64,000 nucleotides of DNA from Actinoallomurus soli (GTDB lineage: Bacteria > Actinomycetota > Actinomycetes > Streptosporangiales > Streptosporangiaceae), in contig NZ_JAMXMV010000009.1 in assembly GCF_024055715.1 (NCBI RefSeq), forward strand, positions 264,477 to 328,476. The letters run 5' to 3'. A program made the translations under genes and the position numbers. The notes beneath the pieces were generated by a model, which searched no databases, was not told where the DNA came from, and saw only the letters and a list, made by a program, of their open reading frames with translations. Shown piece after piece: positions 10,201 to 17,132 of this stretch (positions are counted from its first letter, which is position 1; each line of letters opens with the position of its first letter).

Positions 10201-10835
10201 CCCTCCAGGCCGGGGTCGCCTACACCGAACACGGCCGCAAGGGCGGCGACGAGGCCGCGGCGAGCGTGGGGATCCCCTTCGCCTCCGTCCCCGGCGCATA
10301 CGACAACGTCGCGATCACCGATGACGCCGACACCACGAAGGGGAACCTGGACGGCGGAGGCGCCAGCCTGTCCGCCCAGGCGCTCGCCGCGGCGGGCATC
10401 ACCCCCGGCGGTGCCGTCGCCCACGGCGGGCTCACGTTCACCTGGCCGGACGTGCCCGCCGGCACGCCGGACAATGTGGTCGCGGGCGGCCAGACGATCA
10501 AGTACTCCGGCAAGGGGAGCAAGCTCGGCTTCCTCGGGCTGGGCGACTACGGCACCGCCTCGGGCAGCGGGCTGATCACCTACACGGACGGCACCACCCA
10601 GCCGTACGCGATCAGCTTCCCCGACTGGTGGTCCGGCGGTGGGGACACCGTCGCGGACCTTCCCTACATCAACAACCAATCCGGCAAGCAGCAGCAGACC
10701 GTCCACCTGTACATGGCGAGCGTCGACCTCCAGGCGGGCAAGACCGTGCAGTACGTCACCCTGCCCGACGTCAGCCAGGGGGCGACGAGCGGCAACGTCG
10801 CGATGCACGTCTTCGCCATCGCGAGCGACGGATAG
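7227..10835 (+). CDS. Secreted multidomain GH3 beta-glycosidase
   Basis: A roughly 1202-residue exported glycosidase, probably a beta-glucosidase or beta-xylosidase acting on plant or fungal oligosaccharides. TTG at 7227 is the chosen start: AGAGAGG lies upstream and a clear Sec signal follows (KRHRSHRRRS, then a hydrophobic stretch ending ASADD). The in-frame ATG at 7113 would add 38 charged residues ahead of the signal. Domains in order are GH3 N-terminal TIM barrel (MTLDEKAAQL, KHYALNDVE, nucleophile D307 in TSDCGAV), GH3 C-terminal domain, FnIII-like domain, a linker with a bacterial Ig-like section, a NEW3-type domain (EPGDTLTATTTYTNSG), and a C-terminal beta-sandwich of carbohydrate-binding appearance. 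Probably controlled by the divergent ROK repressor. Confidence 0.93.
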   Translation: MKRHRSHRRRSLVAALCSLACATTVTALGAPAASADDTLPVYRDTHYSFEERAADLVSRMTLDEKAAQLRTNSAPAIPRLGVQQYTYWSEGQHGINTLGANTNHGSVGGMPATSFPTNFASSMSWDPSLIYQETTAISDEARGFLDKSLWGVAPNNIGPDKNEYGSLTYWAPTVNLDRDPRWGRNDEAFGEDPYFVGQMAGAFVNGYQGQAQDGKAQTPYLKVAATAKHYALNDVENGRTGISSDTDDRTLREYYTAQFRDLIENAHVSGLMTSYNAINGTPSVADTYTTNQLAQRTYGFGGYITSDCGAVGTTWQLPLSGHDWAPPGWATDHKSTPTWTNTTTGAKLSGPAGGQAYALRAGTDVNCTGSEATSQNLREAIQAGVLSEGVVDTALVHLFTIRMETGEFDPPDKNAYTKITKDVIQSPEHQALAEKVADSALVLLKNDGNLLPADGSKLNKVVILGDLAGKVTLGGYSGGPSKQVSAVKGITDAVKAADPSASVVFDAAGTSTTAKNDAQLSDATKADIKDADLVVVFVGTDATTAGEGHDRSSLAMPGNYQSLIDQTAALGNRKLALVIQSDGPVNIENAKDKVSSIVFSGYNGESQGTALADVLLGRQNPSGHLNFTWYKDDSQLPAMSDYDITPGGTGGLGRTYQYFTGTPTYPFGYGQSYTTFAYSRVRANTASATADGKVTVRFDVTNTGKVAGATVAQLYATTPFTVPGVEMPRKRLVGFKKTAVLRPGETERVSLTVNVADLAVWDAQAMRSYVPDGTYRFQVGPDSADIVAAPSVEITGRITPKVRYVTVQPEAVQYKVGDTIDLTGKNRWIKDDTDHSKEQRNLDVTADNVVEAVNNDQSFVDLAHAKVHYGSSDPHVATVDDTGHVKVVGSGVATINVKVGGVTGSAVITARYPFTATAPSITEPGDTLTATTTYTNSGSSTVDDVTMSLTAPDGWTAQPTSPASFGQVAGGQTVHTTWAVKVPADAERTAYTLQAGVAYTEHGRKGGDEAAASVGIPFASVPGAYDNVAITDDADTTKGNLDGGGASLSAQALAAAGITPGGAVAHGGLTFTWPDVPAGTPDNVVAGGQTIKYSGKGSKLGFLGLGDYGTASGSGLITYTDGTTQPYAISFPDWWSGGGDTVADLPYINNQSGKQQQTVHLYMASVDLQAGKTVQYVTLPDVSQGATSGNVAMHVFAIASDG

Positions 10836-10851
10836 AGCACGACCGGCGGAC

Positions 10852-10889
10852 GCCGGGAGGCCGGTGACGATCGTCACCGGCCTCCCGGC
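10852..10889. terminator. Strong bidirectional terminator
   Basis: A perfect 38-base palindrome centred on ACGATCGT with GC arms, placed between the convergent GH3 gene (stop 10835) and ATP-grasp gene (stop 10923). It can terminate both. Confidence 0.8.
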
Positions 10890-10922
10890 CCGTCTCGTCC
10901 CGGAGTCAGGCGGCGCGGCCGG

Positions 10923-12209
10923 TCACCGGGCGCAACCGGAGGTCCGGGCGGCCTCGACCGGTTCGACGTCGTAGAAGCCCAGGCCGTCCAGGTAACGGAT
11001 GGTGTTGATGTCGCGCATCACGGCCTCCTCCGAGGGACTCATGAGCGTGACGACGACCGGGTACGTCAGGTCGTCGACCGTACGCCGCAGGCGCCCGCGC
11101 GGTTTCACGAGGAGATCCATGTCGTGGAAGGTCTCCAGCCCCCGGATCGCCTCCGCGTCGCGGTACCCCCGGAGCGTCCCCTCGTACGGCGACACCATGG
11201 CGACCATGGCGCAGAACCGGCGCACCTGGTACGGATCCCCGCAACGGGCGTGGAAGCGGTCCGGCCGGACGTACGCGTCCGCGGTCCATTCGATCTGCGA
11301 CTCGCCGATCCCCAGTGAGGCGTAGTAGGGGATGTCGCCGCCCGCCATGCGCGCGCCCACCTCGACCAGGCACGGACCGTCCGGAGTCATCCTGACCTCC
11401 ACGTGCGCCGGGCCGTGGCGTACGCCGAGCGCGTCGAGGACCTTGCCGGCGTACTCGGTGAGGGAGGGCACGACCTTCTCGTCGGAGGCGATGAGGCAGA
11501 GCGCGTCGCAGAGGTCGGTGATCCCGTTCGCGTTGATCCGCGTGGTCTTCCACACGTCACAGAGGTGGTGCCGGCCGTCCCTGCTGACCGTGTTCACCAT
11601 GTACTCCGTGCCGGAGAGGTACTCCTGCGCGACCACGCTCTCGTTGCGCCCGGCGAAGACGTCGCGGGAACCGACGAGGGACCGGTAGGCCCGCACCGAC
11701 TCCTCCGGAGTGTCGCAGAACGAGACCCCGTCGCCGCCCGCGCTGCGCAGCGGCTTGATGACGATCCGGCCGCCGAGGTCGCGATGCCAGTCCGCGAGCT
11801 CGGCCGGGTCCGTGACGAGGAGCTGGCGCGCGCCGCGCAGCCCGGCCTTCTTGATGGTCTCCACCATCAGGAACTTGTCCCGCCGCGCGGCGCTGAGCGC
11901 GGTGCCGTTGGTCGGCGTGCCGAGGCGCTCGCTCAGCAGGTCGCCGAACTCCACGCCGACCTCGCCGCCCGGGACGACGGCGACCGGGTCGAAGGCGGCG
12001 ACGGCCTCCAGCGTCTTGGCGACGTCGCCGTCGTGCACGATGGAGGCGACGTAGTCGTCGAGGTCGACCGGCTCGCCGGCGTACACGGGTGGAGGCTCCG
12101 GCGTGCTCTGCACCCGCACGCACCGGTAGCCCAGCTCGCGGAAGCGCGGAGCCAGCAGCCGGGTCGGCGCGTAGGTGTCGACGAGAACGACATGGGGCTG
12201 ACCACTCAT
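10923..12209 (-). CDS. ATP-grasp ligase
   Basis: A 428-residue ATP-grasp enzyme, the fold that activates a carboxylate as acyl phosphate and joins it to an amine or thiol. A Rossmann-like N-terminal domain (PHVVLVDTYAP) is followed by the ATP-grasp domain. Recognisable parts are the nucleotide lysine strand GRIVIKPLRSAGGDGV, VAQEYLSGTEYMVNTVS, and the metal/ATP-binding HVEVRM...CLVEVGARMAGG. Its ATG directly follows the permease stop with no gap, so it is the third gene of an operon with the ABC importer components. It could form a peptide or amide bond in the locus to its right; the substrate is unknown. Actinobacterial relatives include dapdiamide- and bacilysin-type amino-acid ligases. Confidence 0.88.
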   Translation of the reverse strand: MSGQPHVVLVDTYAPTRLLAPRFRELGYRCVRVQSTPEPPPVYAGEPVDLDDYVASIVHDGDVAKTLEAVAAFDPVAVVPGGEVGVEFGDLLSERLGTPTNGTALSAARRDKFLMVETIKKAGLRGARQLLVTDPAELADWHRDLGGRIVIKPLRSAGGDGVSFCDTPEESVRAYRSLVGSRDVFAGRNESVVAQEYLSGTEYMVNTVSRDGRHHLCDVWKTTRINANGITDLCDALCLIASDEKVVPSLTEYAGKVLDALGVRHGPAHVEVRMTPDGPCLVEVGARMAGGDIPYYASLGIGESQIEWTADAYVRPDRFHARCGDPYQVRRFCAMVAMVSPYEGTLRGYRDAEAIRGLETFHDMDLLVKPRGRLRRTVDDLTYPVVVTLMSPSEEAVMRDINTIRYLDGLGFYDVEPVEAARTSGCAR

Positions 12210-13061
12210 TCATTTCTCCTTGTGCAGTCGCTTCTCGAGCCGCCGCGCCAGATAGCCGAGTGGCAGGGTGATGATCAGATAGCAGAGTCCGGCGACCACG
12301 ATCGGTGTGGTGTTCGCCGAGGTGGCCGCCAGGTCGCGGCCGAACTTGGCCAGCTCTCGTTCGCTGAGGACGACGCCGAGGAACAGCACGAGCGATGAGT
12401 CCTTGAACAACAGCACGAACTCGTTGGTCAGCGGGGGGATCATCATCCGGATCGCCTCCGGGAGGATGATCCATCGCATCGCGGCGGCGTCGGTCATGCC
12501 GATGGACTTGGCGGCGTCCACCTGGCCGCGGGGCACCGCCTGGATCCCGGCGCGCACCGTCTCGGCGACGTAGGCGGCGGAGATCAGACCGAGCGCCAGC
12601 GCCACCTTGCCGTAGGTCCCGCCGGGGATCTGCACGCCGGGGAAGGCCAGCGGAACGCCGACCCCGACGAAGATGAAGATGAGCAGTGCGGGCAGGCCGC
12701 GGAGGATCTCGATGTAGATCAGCGCGACCGCGCGGTACACGCGGATCCGCGAGAGCCGCATGACGGCCAGCACCAGGCCCAGGGACAGGCCGCAGGCGAA
12801 CCCGCTCAGCGTGTAGATGAGCGTGTTGACGAGCGCGACCGTGAGGATCTGCGGGAAGAGCGAGCGCGCGAGGTCGGGCTGGGCGAACTGCCGGCCCAGC
12901 TGCGCCCAGTCCGCCTGGGACAGCAGCGCCAGCAGCCCGGCGAGGATCACGCCGTGCACGGTGTAGCGCACGAGCCGCCGCCCCGGCCGGAGACGCACCG
13001 GGTCCCTGGGGGGCAGCGCCGGGTCGGTCACCGCCGGGCCGGTCACCGCGGGGTCGGTCAC
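12210..13061 (-). CDS. Amino-acid ABC transporter permease
   Basis: A 283-residue inner-membrane permease of the polar amino-acid (HisMQ/GlnP) family. About residues 25-45 form the first membrane segment. The family EAA loop appears near residues 180-210 (AKSIGMTDAAAMRWIILPEAIRMMIPP). It overlaps the substrate-binding protein gene by 4 bp and abuts the ATP-grasp gene. No ATP-binding subunit is encoded in this window, so it must use an ATPase encoded elsewhere or the system is incomplete. Likely role: import of an amino acid or amino-acid-like molecule. Confidence 0.92.
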   Translation of the reverse strand: MTDPAVTGPAVTDPALPPRDPVRLRPGRRLVRYTVHGVILAGLLALLSQADWAQLGRQFAQPDLARSLFPQILTVALVNTLIYTLSGFACGLSLGLVLAVMRLSRIRVYRAVALIYIEILRGLPALLIFIFVGVGVPLAFPGVQIPGGTYGKVALALGLISAAYVAETVRAGIQAVPRGQVDAAKSIGMTDAAAMRWIILPEAIRMMIPPLTNEFVLLFKDSSLVLFLGVVLSERELAKFGRDLAATSANTTPIVVAGLCYLIITLPLGYLARRLEKRLHKEK

Positions 13062-13858
13062 CGCGCGCCCCGGTAGGGCCCGATCCAGCGCTCGTAGGTG
13101 CGGGCGTAGGAGCCGTCGGCCCGCGCCTGGCCGATGGCGGCGTTCACGGCCCGGACGAGCGGGCCGCTGTGCCCCTTGCGGAAGGCGAACCCGTAGCGTT
13201 CGCCGGTCCGCAGGTCGGCCACGACGTGGAAGCCGGAGTTCTTCGGGTCCTTGAGCCAGCCGGCCACGACCGGGCTGTCCATGATGATCACGTCCACGTC
13301 GCCGGTGCGCAGGCCGTTGAGCAGGGCGTCGGCCAGGTCGTAGGACTTCGGGTCGAAGCCGTGCCCGGTCAGGTACTCCTCGCCGGTCGTGGAGGCCAGC
13401 GAACCGATGCGGAGCTTCGCCGCCTTGATCTGGTCGAGGGTCGTGGCCTTGACCTTCGGCCCGGCGAGGAGCGTCTGCGTGGCCTCGAAGTACGGGTCGG
13501 AGAAGTCGATGTACTTCTTCCGCTCGTCGGTGATGGTCATGCCGCCGGCGCCGACGTCGCAGCGGCCGGCGTTGAGCTCAGCGCCGGTCTTGATGGTCTC
13601 GAACGGCGTGTCGATCACCTGGACCGTCACGCCGAGCCGCTTGGCGGCGAGGTCGAGCATCGCGATGTCGAAGCCGACCACCTTGCCGTTCTCCGTGTAC
13701 TCGAAGGGCTTGTAGGGGAGCTGTGCGCAAACGGTCAATCGCCCTCGGTGCACGATACGGACACCCCCATCCGCCGTTTTCGCACTACCCGAATTCGTGC
13801 TGCAGGCGGCCAGTGATCCGACGATTACGAGCAGACCCAAACGATACGCTGCTGCCAC
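13058..13858 (-). CDS. Extracellular amino-acid-binding lipoprotein
   Basis: A 266-residue family-3 solute-binding protein that would deliver an amino acid to the overlapping permease. GTG start at 13858 with AGGAGGGCGAGG upstream. Residues 1-20 form a lipoprotein signal with lipobox LAAC, so the mature protein is anchored through its Cys. The body shows family hallmarks: LTVCAQLPYKPFEY, GFDIAMLDLAAKRLG, CDVGAGGMTITDERKKYIDFSDPY and a second lobe GSLASTTGEEYL. First gene of the three-gene minus-strand operon. Confidence 0.93.
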   Translation of the reverse strand: MAAAYRLGLLVIVGSLAACSTNSGSAKTADGGVRIVHRGRLTVCAQLPYKPFEYTENGKVVGFDIAMLDLAAKRLGVTVQVIDTPFETIKTGAELNAGRCDVGAGGMTITDERKKYIDFSDPYFEATQTLLAGPKVKATTLDQIKAAKLRIGSLASTTGEEYLTGHGFDPKSYDLADALLNGLRTGDVDVIIMDSPVVAGWLKDPKNSGFHVVADLRTGERYGFAFRKGHSGPLVRAVNAAIGQARADGSYARTYERWIGPYRGAR

Positions 13859-13921
13859 ACCCTCGCCCTCCTGTGATAACTAGACGCGGCGCCCTAGAAG
13901 CAGGTAGACATTAACAAAGTC

Positions 13922-15160
13922 ATGGTCTTCACACATCTGGCCAAAGTGCGGCGCCATCTCTCGAACGGGGCGGGAGGCCGTTCGCCGGCGCGTGACCGAA
14001 TGTCCGTATGGGTGGTATATACCGTACCTGCGGTGCTTTTCGTCAATACGCTGGGAAGCTTTTTCGTCCTGCTGCGGCTTTCCACCGCGGTGAGCGACGC
14101 CACCGGCTCGGGTCTGCTCGCGGGTGGGGTGCTGAGCGCCCCCTGGCTGCCCGCCCTGATCCTGGCGCCGTTCCTCAACCGCGTCCTGGGCGAGCGCGAG
14201 CCGGGGCGCCTCGTGCGGATCGCCGAGGCCACCAGCCTCCTTCTCACCGCGTCGCTCGCCATGCTGCCGGTCTCGGGCACCACGCTGGTCGTCGTCGCGG
14301 TGTCCGTCGTGCTCGCCCGCGGTTTCTTCGAGGCGATGACCCGCTCGGCGACCTCCGTCCTGCTACGCCGGATCGTCGACGCGCAGCGGCTGAACCGCGC
14401 GAACACGTTCGCCGAGATCGGCAAGCTCGCCGGCACGAGCGCCGGGGCGGCCGTCGCGGGCCCGCTGAGCGGGCCGCTGGGCCTGCACGCCTTCTTCGCC
14501 CTGGGCGCGCTCACGTTGTGCGGCTCCCTGCTGCTCGCCGCCACGCTGCCGAAGGCCGGGCCCGGCGCGGGCGAGGAGGGCGCGGCGCAGGAACGGCCGC
14601 GCCGCCTGCGGCTTGAGGATCCGGCCCTGCGGCGCCTGTTCTCGCTGTTCATGCTGGTGGCGTTCTGGCAGGGGTTCCACACGGTCGCCGTGAACGTCGT
14701 CCCGCGCGACGTGCTCGGCGGCGGGACCTCCCTCGTCGGCGTGTTCGTCGCGCTGTCGGCCGTCGCCATCTTCGCCGGATCGTTCGCGGCGCTGTCGGCG
14801 CAGCGGCGCCTCACCCGGATACCGGCGGAGGTCTGGGCGATCGCGCCGATGGCGCCCCTGGCCGCCGCGATCGCGATCGCCCGCGTGGGCCCCACACTGG
14901 CCGGATACCTGATCTTCCTGGTCCTCTTCGAGGTCGCCTACGTGGCCTACAACAACCGGCTGCTGGCCCAGGCCCGGCCGGAGGAGGTCCCGGTCGTGGT
15001 GACGCTCCGCGCCACGCTGCTGCCCGCCGGCGTCATCGTGTCGATCCTGACCGTCGGCCTGCTGTCGGACCTGGCGGGCCCGCTCGTCGCCGTGCTGGCG
15101 GTCGTCGCGGTCACGGTGCTGGTCACGGCGGCGCCGTGGCTCGGCCGTCGCGCCCGCTGA
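13922..15160 (+). CDS. MFS transporter, probable exporter
   Basis: A 412-residue hydrophobic protein with about 10-12 membrane helices and the major-facilitator layout (GVLSAPWLPALILAPFLNRVLGEREPGR between helices 2 and 3; a basic cytoplasmic loop EERPRRLRLED in the middle). An internal ATG at 14000 (MSVWVV) begins just before the first helix and may be the true start, since the first 26 residues are polar. It is the first plus-strand gene of the peptide locus, divergent from the amino-acid importer, and could export the product or give self-resistance. Confidence 0.85.
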   Translation: MVFTHLAKVRRHLSNGAGGRSPARDRMSVWVVYTVPAVLFVNTLGSFFVLLRLSTAVSDATGSGLLAGGVLSAPWLPALILAPFLNRVLGEREPGRLVRIAEATSLLLTASLAMLPVSGTTLVVVAVSVVLARGFFEAMTRSATSVLLRRIVDAQRLNRANTFAEIGKLAGTSAGAAVAGPLSGPLGLHAFFALGALTLCGSLLLAATLPKAGPGAGEEGAAQERPRRLRLEDPALRRLFSLFMLVAFWQGFHTVAVNVVPRDVLGGGTSLVGVFVALSAVAIFAGSFAALSAQRRLTRIPAEVWAIAPMAPLAAAIAIARVGPTLAGYLIFLVLFEVAYVAYNNRLLAQARPEEVPVVVTLRATLLPAGVIVSILTVGLLSDLAGPLVAVLAVVAVTVLVTAAPWLGRRAR

Positions 15161-15628
15161 CGGCCGCACCGGGGCGGCCGGAGCGGAACGTCCGGAATCG
15201 GCCATGGCGCCCCTTGCATGCACTTGCGGTCATGTTCCTCGCGACAGCACTGAATCCCGACATACCTGCACCCTCTCCCCTTCCCGGGTTAGGGATGGCC
15301 GTTATTCCGAAATAGGAATGATTTCGGTCCATTGACAGCGGACATCTCACCTCTTACCGTGTCGAAACGTTGGGTGCTGACGTTGCTCGATTCCCGCACC
15401 GGAGGCCTACTCGAAGCGATCGATTCCTCTCTCGCCGTACGAGACCGATAGATCCGTCAATCGAGCAGCGTTCATCTGCAATTCCCCAGCCATTCACCGC
15501 GCGACCGAATAATCCACGGGCCGATCAGTCCCAGTGTGCCCAGGACGCCCATTCTCCGGTGGATCCGGCTTGCCGATTCGCCGGAAGGTCGTCCTATATC
15601 ACGACGAGACGGAAAGGAGGTGGAAGAC
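15161..15628 (+). promoter_or_regulatory. Gene-free upstream/leader region of the peptide operon
   Basis: 468 bases without a convincing gene, less GC-rich than its surroundings. It holds a candidate promoter (15332-15360), an ATTCC-N6-GGAAT dyad just above it (15304-15319), and a separated inverted pair CGTTGCTCGAT (15381-15391) / ATCGAGCAGCG (15460-15470) with one mismatch. If the promoter is used, the peptide gene has a leader of about 260 nt, long enough for regulatory structure. Confidence 0.4.
15332..15360 (+). promoter_or_regulatory. Candidate promoter of the peptide operon
   Basis: A perfect -35 TTGACA, a 17-base spacer, and -10 TACCGT. It is the best sigma-70-like promoter seen in the window and points at the 18-codon ORF and the operon behind it. 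Confidence 0.55.
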
Positions 15629-15685
15629 ATGACGGACGCTCAGTTCCTGGAGACGCGTGAGGACGAGGAGGTCACCAAGTGGTGA
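15629..15685 (+). CDS. 18-residue peptide, candidate RiPP precursor
   Basis: A complete micro-ORF encoding MTDAQFLETREDEEVTKW. It is preceded by GAAAGGAGGTG, eleven contiguous bases complementary to the 16S rRNA 3' end, with GGAGG eight bases from the ATG; no other gene here has so strong a site. It ends 17 bases before a strong hairpin and 96 bases before the FGE-like gene. The peptide is acidic (six Asp/Glu) with a short C-terminal patch VTKW ending in Trp. A biosynthetic operon follows, so the simplest reading is a precursor peptide whose C-terminal residues are modified. Alternatives are a leader peptide controlling the downstream genes or a chance ORF. No homologue is recognised. Confidence 0.6.
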   Translation: MTDAQFLETREDEEVTKW

Positions 15686-15702
15686 GCCTTCACTGACTCC
15701 AC

Positions 15703-15738
15703 GGTGTCATCCGCGGCCATCGCGCCGCGGGTGACACC
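15703..15738 (+). terminator. Hairpin between the peptide ORF and its operon (attenuator or partial terminator)
   Basis: 15-base arms (GGTGTCATCCGCGGC and GCCGCGGGTGACACC, one G-U pair) around the loop CATCGC, 17 bases after the peptide stop. A leaky terminator here would give more transcript for the peptide than for the enzymes, a common RiPP arrangement. It could also stabilise the 3' end of a short mRNA. Confidence 0.7.
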
Positions 15739-15781
15739 GCCCCACCCGAGCGGGCCCACTCCACGGAAGGAAAGACGGCGC

Positions 15782-17128
15782 ATGGAGCCAGCGGAGGACC
15801 TCTCCGGCGGTGACGTCGGCTCTCTGACGGTCGACGGCAGCAGCGACGAGGCGTACTGGCGCGGCATCGAACGGATCACGGCGGAGCTGGACCGTTCCGC
15901 CGACCTCGACCGGCTTTGCGACCTGTCCCGGCGGCACCCGGAGTGGCCGGTGCGCGCCGCGTGCGTGCGGATCCTCGGCGCTCGGTTCGCCGACCGGCCC
16001 GCAGCCCAGGAGGCCATCGCGGCCGCCACCCACGACGAGGTGGACTGGGTCGCCTTCACCTCCATCCGGGTGTGCGGCGAGCAGCGCATCGCGCTCGCGG
16101 CGCGCGACCTCATCCGGATCTCCGGCTGGCCGAGCAACTTCACGAAGCCGGGGTACGCCCGCAAGCCGGTCGGCTGCGGCGCCGCCTTCACCAAGCGCGC
16201 CCTGATCTCCATCTTCGGCAGCGAGGACCCCGACGAGCTGCGCGCGCTGGAGAACGAGCACTTCGGCGAGGTGCTCCGCAAGGCGGCCGAGGTCCGCCCG
16301 CGCACCGTCGACGACGTCGTCCTCGTACCGGCCGGTCCGTTCGTCGCGGGAGCGACCGTGAGCGAGATCGGCCCGTTCCAGATGAACGACACCGACAACC
16401 CGCTGCGCGCGGCCGAACTGCCCGCCTTCCTCATCGACCGGACCGCGGTCACGAACGAGCGTTACGCGCGCTTCCTCGAGGACATCGGCGACAGCACCGA
16501 CTTCGACCATCCCGACCAGCCGGAGCGCCCCGACCACCGGCCCGTCCACTGGCACGACCCGCGCTTCAACGCGCCCGGGATGCCGGTCGTCGGCATCGAC
16601 TGGTACGACGCGTGGGCGTTCGCCAAGTGGGCGGGCGGCCGCCTGCCCAGCGAGGCCCAGTGGGAGAAGGCCGCGCGCGGCACCGACGGGCGGGTCTTCC
16701 CCTGGGGGAACGACTGGGACCCCGCGCGCGCCAATTACGTCGAGCGCGCCTTCGAGGCCGAGGTCCACGATCTGGCGGACCTCGAGAGCCTCCTCGTGAA
16801 GGTCACGGCGACGGACGTGCCGAAGCGGCCGGTGCTGCCGGCGGACAGCCTGCCGGAGGGCGCCAGCCCGTACGGCCTCCTCCACATGGCGGGCAACGTC
16901 TGGGAGATGACCCGCACCAACTTCTTCACCCGGACGGACATGGACCCGTTCTTCCGGCACCTGCGCCCGGTCGAGTTCATGAACCGCCGGGAGGCGTTCT
17001 ACGTCCTGCGCGGCGGCACGTGGACCTCCCCGCCGGTCTGCCTGACGACCTACTACCGCGGCAAGGACCTGCTGACCGACAAGCACAACGAGATCGGGTT
17101 CCGCTGCGTGTACCCGGTGGAGAGCTGA
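15782..17128 (+). CDS. FGE/SUMF1-family protein with helical N-terminal domain
   Basis: A 448-residue protein starting at ATG 15782 behind GGAAGGAAAG. Residues about 20-170 form an alpha-helical region that reads like degenerate HEAT repeats (WPVRAACVRILGARF, WVAFTSIRVCGEQRIA). Residues about 175-448 are a formylglycine-generating-enzyme sulfatase domain: LVPAGPFVAGA, ERYARFLEDI, GIDWYDAWAFAKWAGGRLPSEAQWEKAARG, FPWGN, GLLHMAGNVWEMT, VLRGGTW and GFRCVYPVE. The region that carries the catalytic Cys pair in true FGE (RGGSW-C...C) reads RGGTWTSPPVC, leaving one candidate, C420, so formylglycine chemistry is doubtful. Other branches of this fold are EgtB/OvoA sulfoxide synthases and PvdO-type chromophore enzymes. 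As the first enzyme after the peptide it is the best candidate modifying enzyme. Confidence 0.85.
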   Translation: MEPAEDLSGGDVGSLTVDGSSDEAYWRGIERITAELDRSADLDRLCDLSRRHPEWPVRAACVRILGARFADRPAAQEAIAAATHDEVDWVAFTSIRVCGEQRIALAARDLIRISGWPSNFTKPGYARKPVGCGAAFTKRALISIFGSEDPDELRALENEHFGEVLRKAAEVRPRTVDDVVLVPAGPFVAGATVSEIGPFQMNDTDNPLRAAELPAFLIDRTAVTNERYARFLEDIGDSTDFDHPDQPERPDHRPVHWHDPRFNAPGMPVVGIDWYDAWAFAKWAGGRLPSEAQWEKAARGTDGRVFPWGNDWDPARANYVERAFEAEVHDLADLESLLVKVTATDVPKRPVLPADSLPEGASPYGLLHMAGNVWEMTRTNFFTRTDMDPFFRHLRPVEFMNRREAFYVLRGGTWTSPPVCLTTYYRGKDLLTDKHNEIGFRCVYPVES

Positions 17129-17132
17129 CAGG

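Noticed and set aside
7278..10877. 1199-codon open frame antisense to the GH3 gene
   Set aside because: A mirror of a high-GC coding frame: Arg/Gly/Val-rich translation with no domains, while the opposite strand encodes a clear secreted GH3 enzyme.
15704..15781. N-terminal extension of the FGE-like protein from GTG 15704
   Set aside because: It lies inside the strong hairpin and has no ribosome site; ATG 15782 has GGAAGGAAAG upstream.
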